Source: Clostridiales bacterium
GTDB taxonomy: Bacteria > Bacillota > Clostridia > Peptostreptococcales > Anaerovoracaceae
Length of the DNA stretch: 39,951 nt
NCBI GenBank assembly: GCA_009782285.1
Contig: WRJK01000015.1
Coordinates: 1 to 39,951 of the forward strand
Reading direction: 5' to 3'
The position numbers and the translations under genes were made by a program. Position 1 is the stretch's first letter. Each line of letters begins with the position of its first letter. A model generated the notes under the pieces. That model saw only the letters and a program-made list of their open reading frames with translations, ran no database searches and was not told the origin of the DNA. This document shows positions 37,946 through 39,951 of the stretch, one piece after another.

Positions 37946-39195
37946 AAAAGAACATTTGGATTTTTAACCATTATGCCACAAGCATGCATAAAAACAAAGG
38001 TGGGCGGCATTATTGGTTTGCTGACAATTTGTGCAGGAACGGGTATTCTCCAGTGGTTTTTTGTTCAAATCAATTTCATGATACAAGCGGAAGTATAGAG
38101 ATGGATGGGAAAAAGCAAAAAATCGACAACAGTGGGAAGTTCCCATTTGTATTTGTTAAAACCTCCCCGTATCAAGGCAACGGCTTGTCGAGGGTTCTTA
38201 ACATGATGAGCTTCTTCTGGAACCTTTTTCCGGTTGCGAAAACGAGTGCTAGCCAATACGGTAACCCCGACATAATATTGGCATCAAGCGTCCATCCATT
38301 GACATTGGTAGCAGGAATTAAAATCGCTCGAAAATACAAAATCCCATGCATATGTGAAATTCGCGACCTGTGGCCGGAGTCGATCTTTGAATATGGGCAT
38401 ATGAAAAAAACCAGCCTTGTGGGAAAATTGCTGAGGTCGGGTGAGAAATGGATATATAAAAAAGCGGACAAGATTATTTTTACTATGGCAGGAGGGTATG
38501 ACTACATTGAGGAACGGGGATGGCAGGGTGCTGTTCCCAAAGAAAAATGTTTTATTATAAATAACGGGGTTGATTTAGAAGAGTTTGACCGTAATAAAGA
38601 ACTCTATGCAATAGAGGACAATGACTTATGCAACAAGGATATTTTTAAAGCGGTCTATGCAGGCTCAATACGGAGTGTCAACAATTTAAAAATAGTAGTT
38701 GATGTGGCAAAAGAACTTATAGGCAACGACAAAATACAGATTTTAATTTGGGGAAGCGGAGATGACCTTGATGAGCTGACAGAATATGCAAATCATCTAA
38801 ATCTCAAGAACATCATATTTAAAGGGCATATAAGCAAAACATATATCCCATACGTTCTGTCAAATGCAGATATTAACATATCACATGCTAGGCACACGAA
38901 TATCCTTAGATTTGGGATGAGCCAGAATAAAGATTTCGAATATCTGGCAAGCGGAAAACCCGTGTTGCGAACTATGGATTCAAAACACGATATTGTCGCA
39001 GGAACCAATTCAGGAATTAGTGTAAAAAATCAAACAGTGGTAAATATAAAAAGTGCAATTCTTGATTTGTATGCAATCGCAACCGAGCAAAGAGAAGAAT
39101 ATGATAAAAAGTGCAAAAATGCAAGAAAGACAGCTGAAGAGTATGACTTCAAAGTGTTGACGGCAAAGCTGATCGGTATTATTGAAAAAGAATAG
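37942..39195 (+). CDS. Glycosyltransferase family 4 protein (WbuB/WcaI-like)
   Basis: A 417-aa GT-B-fold glycosyltransferase for a surface polysaccharide or lipid-linked glycan. The N-terminal acceptor domain has IFNHYATSMHKNKGGRHYWFADNLCRNGY and DIILASSVHPLTLVAGIKIARKYKIPCICEIRDLWPES, typical of WbuB-like amino-sugar transferases. The donor half shows KCFIINNGVDLEEFD, AVYAGSIRSVNNL, and DFEYLASGKPVLRT with the conserved Glu of the GT4 EX7E region. The start is GTG at 37942, the only suitable codon in frame; it overlaps a short upstream ORF. Codon use and base composition are clearly AT-richer than genes before 37.7 kb, suggesting separate origin. The 2-epimerase gene follows after 16 bp. Sugar donor unknown, perhaps a UDP-HexNAc. 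Confidence 0.88.
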   Translation: MKKNIWIFNHYATSMHKNKGGRHYWFADNLCRNGYSPVVFCSNQFHDTSGSIEMDGKKQKIDNSGKFPFVFVKTSPYQGNGLSRVLNMMSFFWNLFPVAKTSASQYGNPDIILASSVHPLTLVAGIKIARKYKIPCICEIRDLWPESIFEYGHMKKTSLVGKLLRSGEKWIYKKADKIIFTMAGGYDYIEERGWQGAVPKEKCFIINNGVDLEEFDRNKELYAIEDNDLCNKDIFKAVYAGSIRSVNNLKIVVDVAKELIGNDKIQILIWGSGDDLDELTEYANHLNLKNIIFKGHISKTYIPYVLSNADINISHARHTNILRFGMSQNKDFEYLASGKPVLRTMDSKHDIVAGTNSGISVKNQTVVNIKSAILDLYAIATEQREEYDKKCKNARKTAEEYDFKVLTAKLIGIIEKE

Positions 39196-39211
39196 TTTGG
39201 AGTAGACTTTT

Positions 39212-39951
39212 ATGAAAATTTGCACAATCGTTGGCGCAAGGCCGCAATTCATAAAAGCGGCGGCATTGTCTCGATTATTAAGGGAAAAGCATGAAGAATT
39301 GCTGATACACACCGGTCAGCATTTTGACTTTGACATGTCAGGTGTATTTTTCAAAGAATTGGGAATTCCTGAGCCCGACTATAATTTAGGTGTGTCAGGC
39401 GGTAACCATGGTAAGATGACCGGTGAAATGCTAATCAAAATCGAAGATACGCTAATTAATGAGAGACCTGATATACTTATTGTTTATGGTGATACAAATT
39501 CTACACTGGCAGGTGCGCTTGCGGCAGTAAAATTGCAGATACCTGTATGCCATGTCGAGGCCGGCAACAGGCTTGGCACTCTGTCAAACCCTGAAGAAGT
39601 AAATCGTGTATTGACTGATCATATCTCGTCATTTTTGTTTTGCTGCGTCGAATCATCGGTCGAGTTTTTAAAGAAGGAGGGTCGGATTAAAAATGTGTAT
39701 CTTGTTGGAGACCCTATGTTTGATGCTTTTTGTTACTATAAGGACAAGCTGAGTGTATACTTCAAGACAATAGAAGCACTTGATTTTGATGGAGATACAA
39801 TTGATGTTCCACAAGACTTCTACTATCTAACCTGTCATAGGCCGGAAAATGAAAATGAAGCGAAATTGTATGAGATATTATCAGCAATGAACAGTTTGGA
39901 GTATATGACTATTTACCCTGTACACCCTCGTAATAGGGATAAGGTTCGGAA
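39212..39951 (+). CDS. wecB: UDP-N-acetylglucosamine 2-epimerase (non-hydrolysing), 3' end outside the window
   Basis: The first 246 residues of a UDP-GlcNAc 2-epimerase, which makes UDP-ManNAc for wall polymers, enterobacterial-type antigens or capsules. Motifs: KICTIVGARPQFIKAAALSRLL, HTGQHFDFDMSGVFF, LIVYGDTNSTLAGALAAVK, CHVEAGNRLGTLSNPEEVNRVLTDHISSFLF, and YYLTCHRPENE near the cut. The usual HVEAGLRS...PEE stretch reads HVEAGNRLGTLSNPEE, with Asn in place of the common Leu. The ATG at 39212 starts the normal N-terminus; the upstream TTGGAGTAG offers a GGAG RBS. The frame is open to the last base. A related enzyme acting on a modified UDP-sugar (such as UDP-diNAcBac or UDP-FucNAc-pathway forms) cannot be excluded. 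Confidence 0.9.
   Translation, partial: MKICTIVGARPQFIKAAALSRLLREKHEELLIHTGQHFDFDMSGVFFKELGIPEPDYNLGVSGGNHGKMTGEMLIKIEDTLINERPDILIVYGDTNSTLAGALAAVKLQIPVCHVEAGNRLGTLSNPEEVNRVLTDHISSFLFCCVESSVEFLKKEGRIKNVYLVGDPMFDAFCYYKDKLSVYFKTIEALDFDGDTIDVPQDFYYLTCHRPENENEAKLYEILSAMNSLEYMTIYPVHPRNRDKVR

Overview
The window looks like chromosomal DNA from an anaerobic, Gram-positive-type Firmicute (class Clostridia is my best guess; genus cannot be read). Reasons: a pyruvate:ferredoxin oxidoreductase, consensus sigma-70/A-type promoters, strong AAGGAGG ribosome binding sites, compact ATGA-overlapping operons, intrinsic terminators, CtpA/HtrA/DUF1934/DUF1846/DUF3810 genes typical of that group, and secreted proteins with InlB-type and DUF11-like repeats. 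No tRNA, rRNA or CRISPR array was seen.

Layout. 1-6.4 kb: an operon with the 3' part of nifJ, a membrane metalloprotease-like DUF3810 protein, an HD phosphohydrolase and a lipoprotein, closed by a terminator. 6.5-7.2 kb: cvpA-like gene on the minus strand. 7.2-7.7 kb: divergent regulatory region with two promoters, a palindrome and a long structured 5' leader. 7.7-19.1 kb: one 3804-aa secreted repeat protein with about 25 DUF11-like modules and two very recent in-frame tandem duplications (918 and 945 bp periods). 19.2-20.9 kb: an Rpn-family nuclease/transposase gene and a decayed second copy. 20.9-23.2 kb: tadA, an Ig-like membrane protein, ispE. 23.2-24.7 kb: hipBA-type toxin-antitoxin/kinase pair. 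24.7-26.1 kb: a phosphoglycosyl transferase and a PglD/NeuD-type acetyltransferase. 26.1-27.0 kb: what I read as a type III (RNA antitoxin) toxin-antitoxin module: promoter, about three 40-46 nt repeats, terminator, strong RBS, toxin gene. 27.2-28.5 kb: htrA on the minus strand. 28.6-34.9 kb: pgcA-like phosphomutase, ddl, DUF1934, ctpA, DUF1846. 34.9-35.9 kb: an AlbA/Schlafen-type regulator lacking its usual N-terminal domain. 35.9-39.95 kb: a PglK/MsbA-like ABC exporter, a promoter-terminator leader, a GT4 glycosyltransferase and the 5' part of a UDP-GlcNAc 2-epimerase gene.

How it fits together. Much of the window concerns the cell envelope: wall precursor (ddl), sugar phosphates (pgcA), isoprenoid precursor (ispE), extracytoplasmic quality control (htrA, ctpA), and lipid-linked glycan assembly (PglC-like, PglD-like, ABC flippase, GT4, 2-epimerase). 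The giant repeat protein is a probable surface or secreted adhesin. Between these sit small mobile or addictive modules (Rpn pair, hipBA, type III TA, truncated AlbA regulator), marking 19-27 kb and around 35 kb as insertion-prone.

The most interesting points are the type III toxin-antitoxin locus, the actively duplicating giant adhesin gene with its structured leader, and the attenuator-like leader before the AT-richer glycan genes. All identities come from reading motifs and remembered family sequences; no database search was run.
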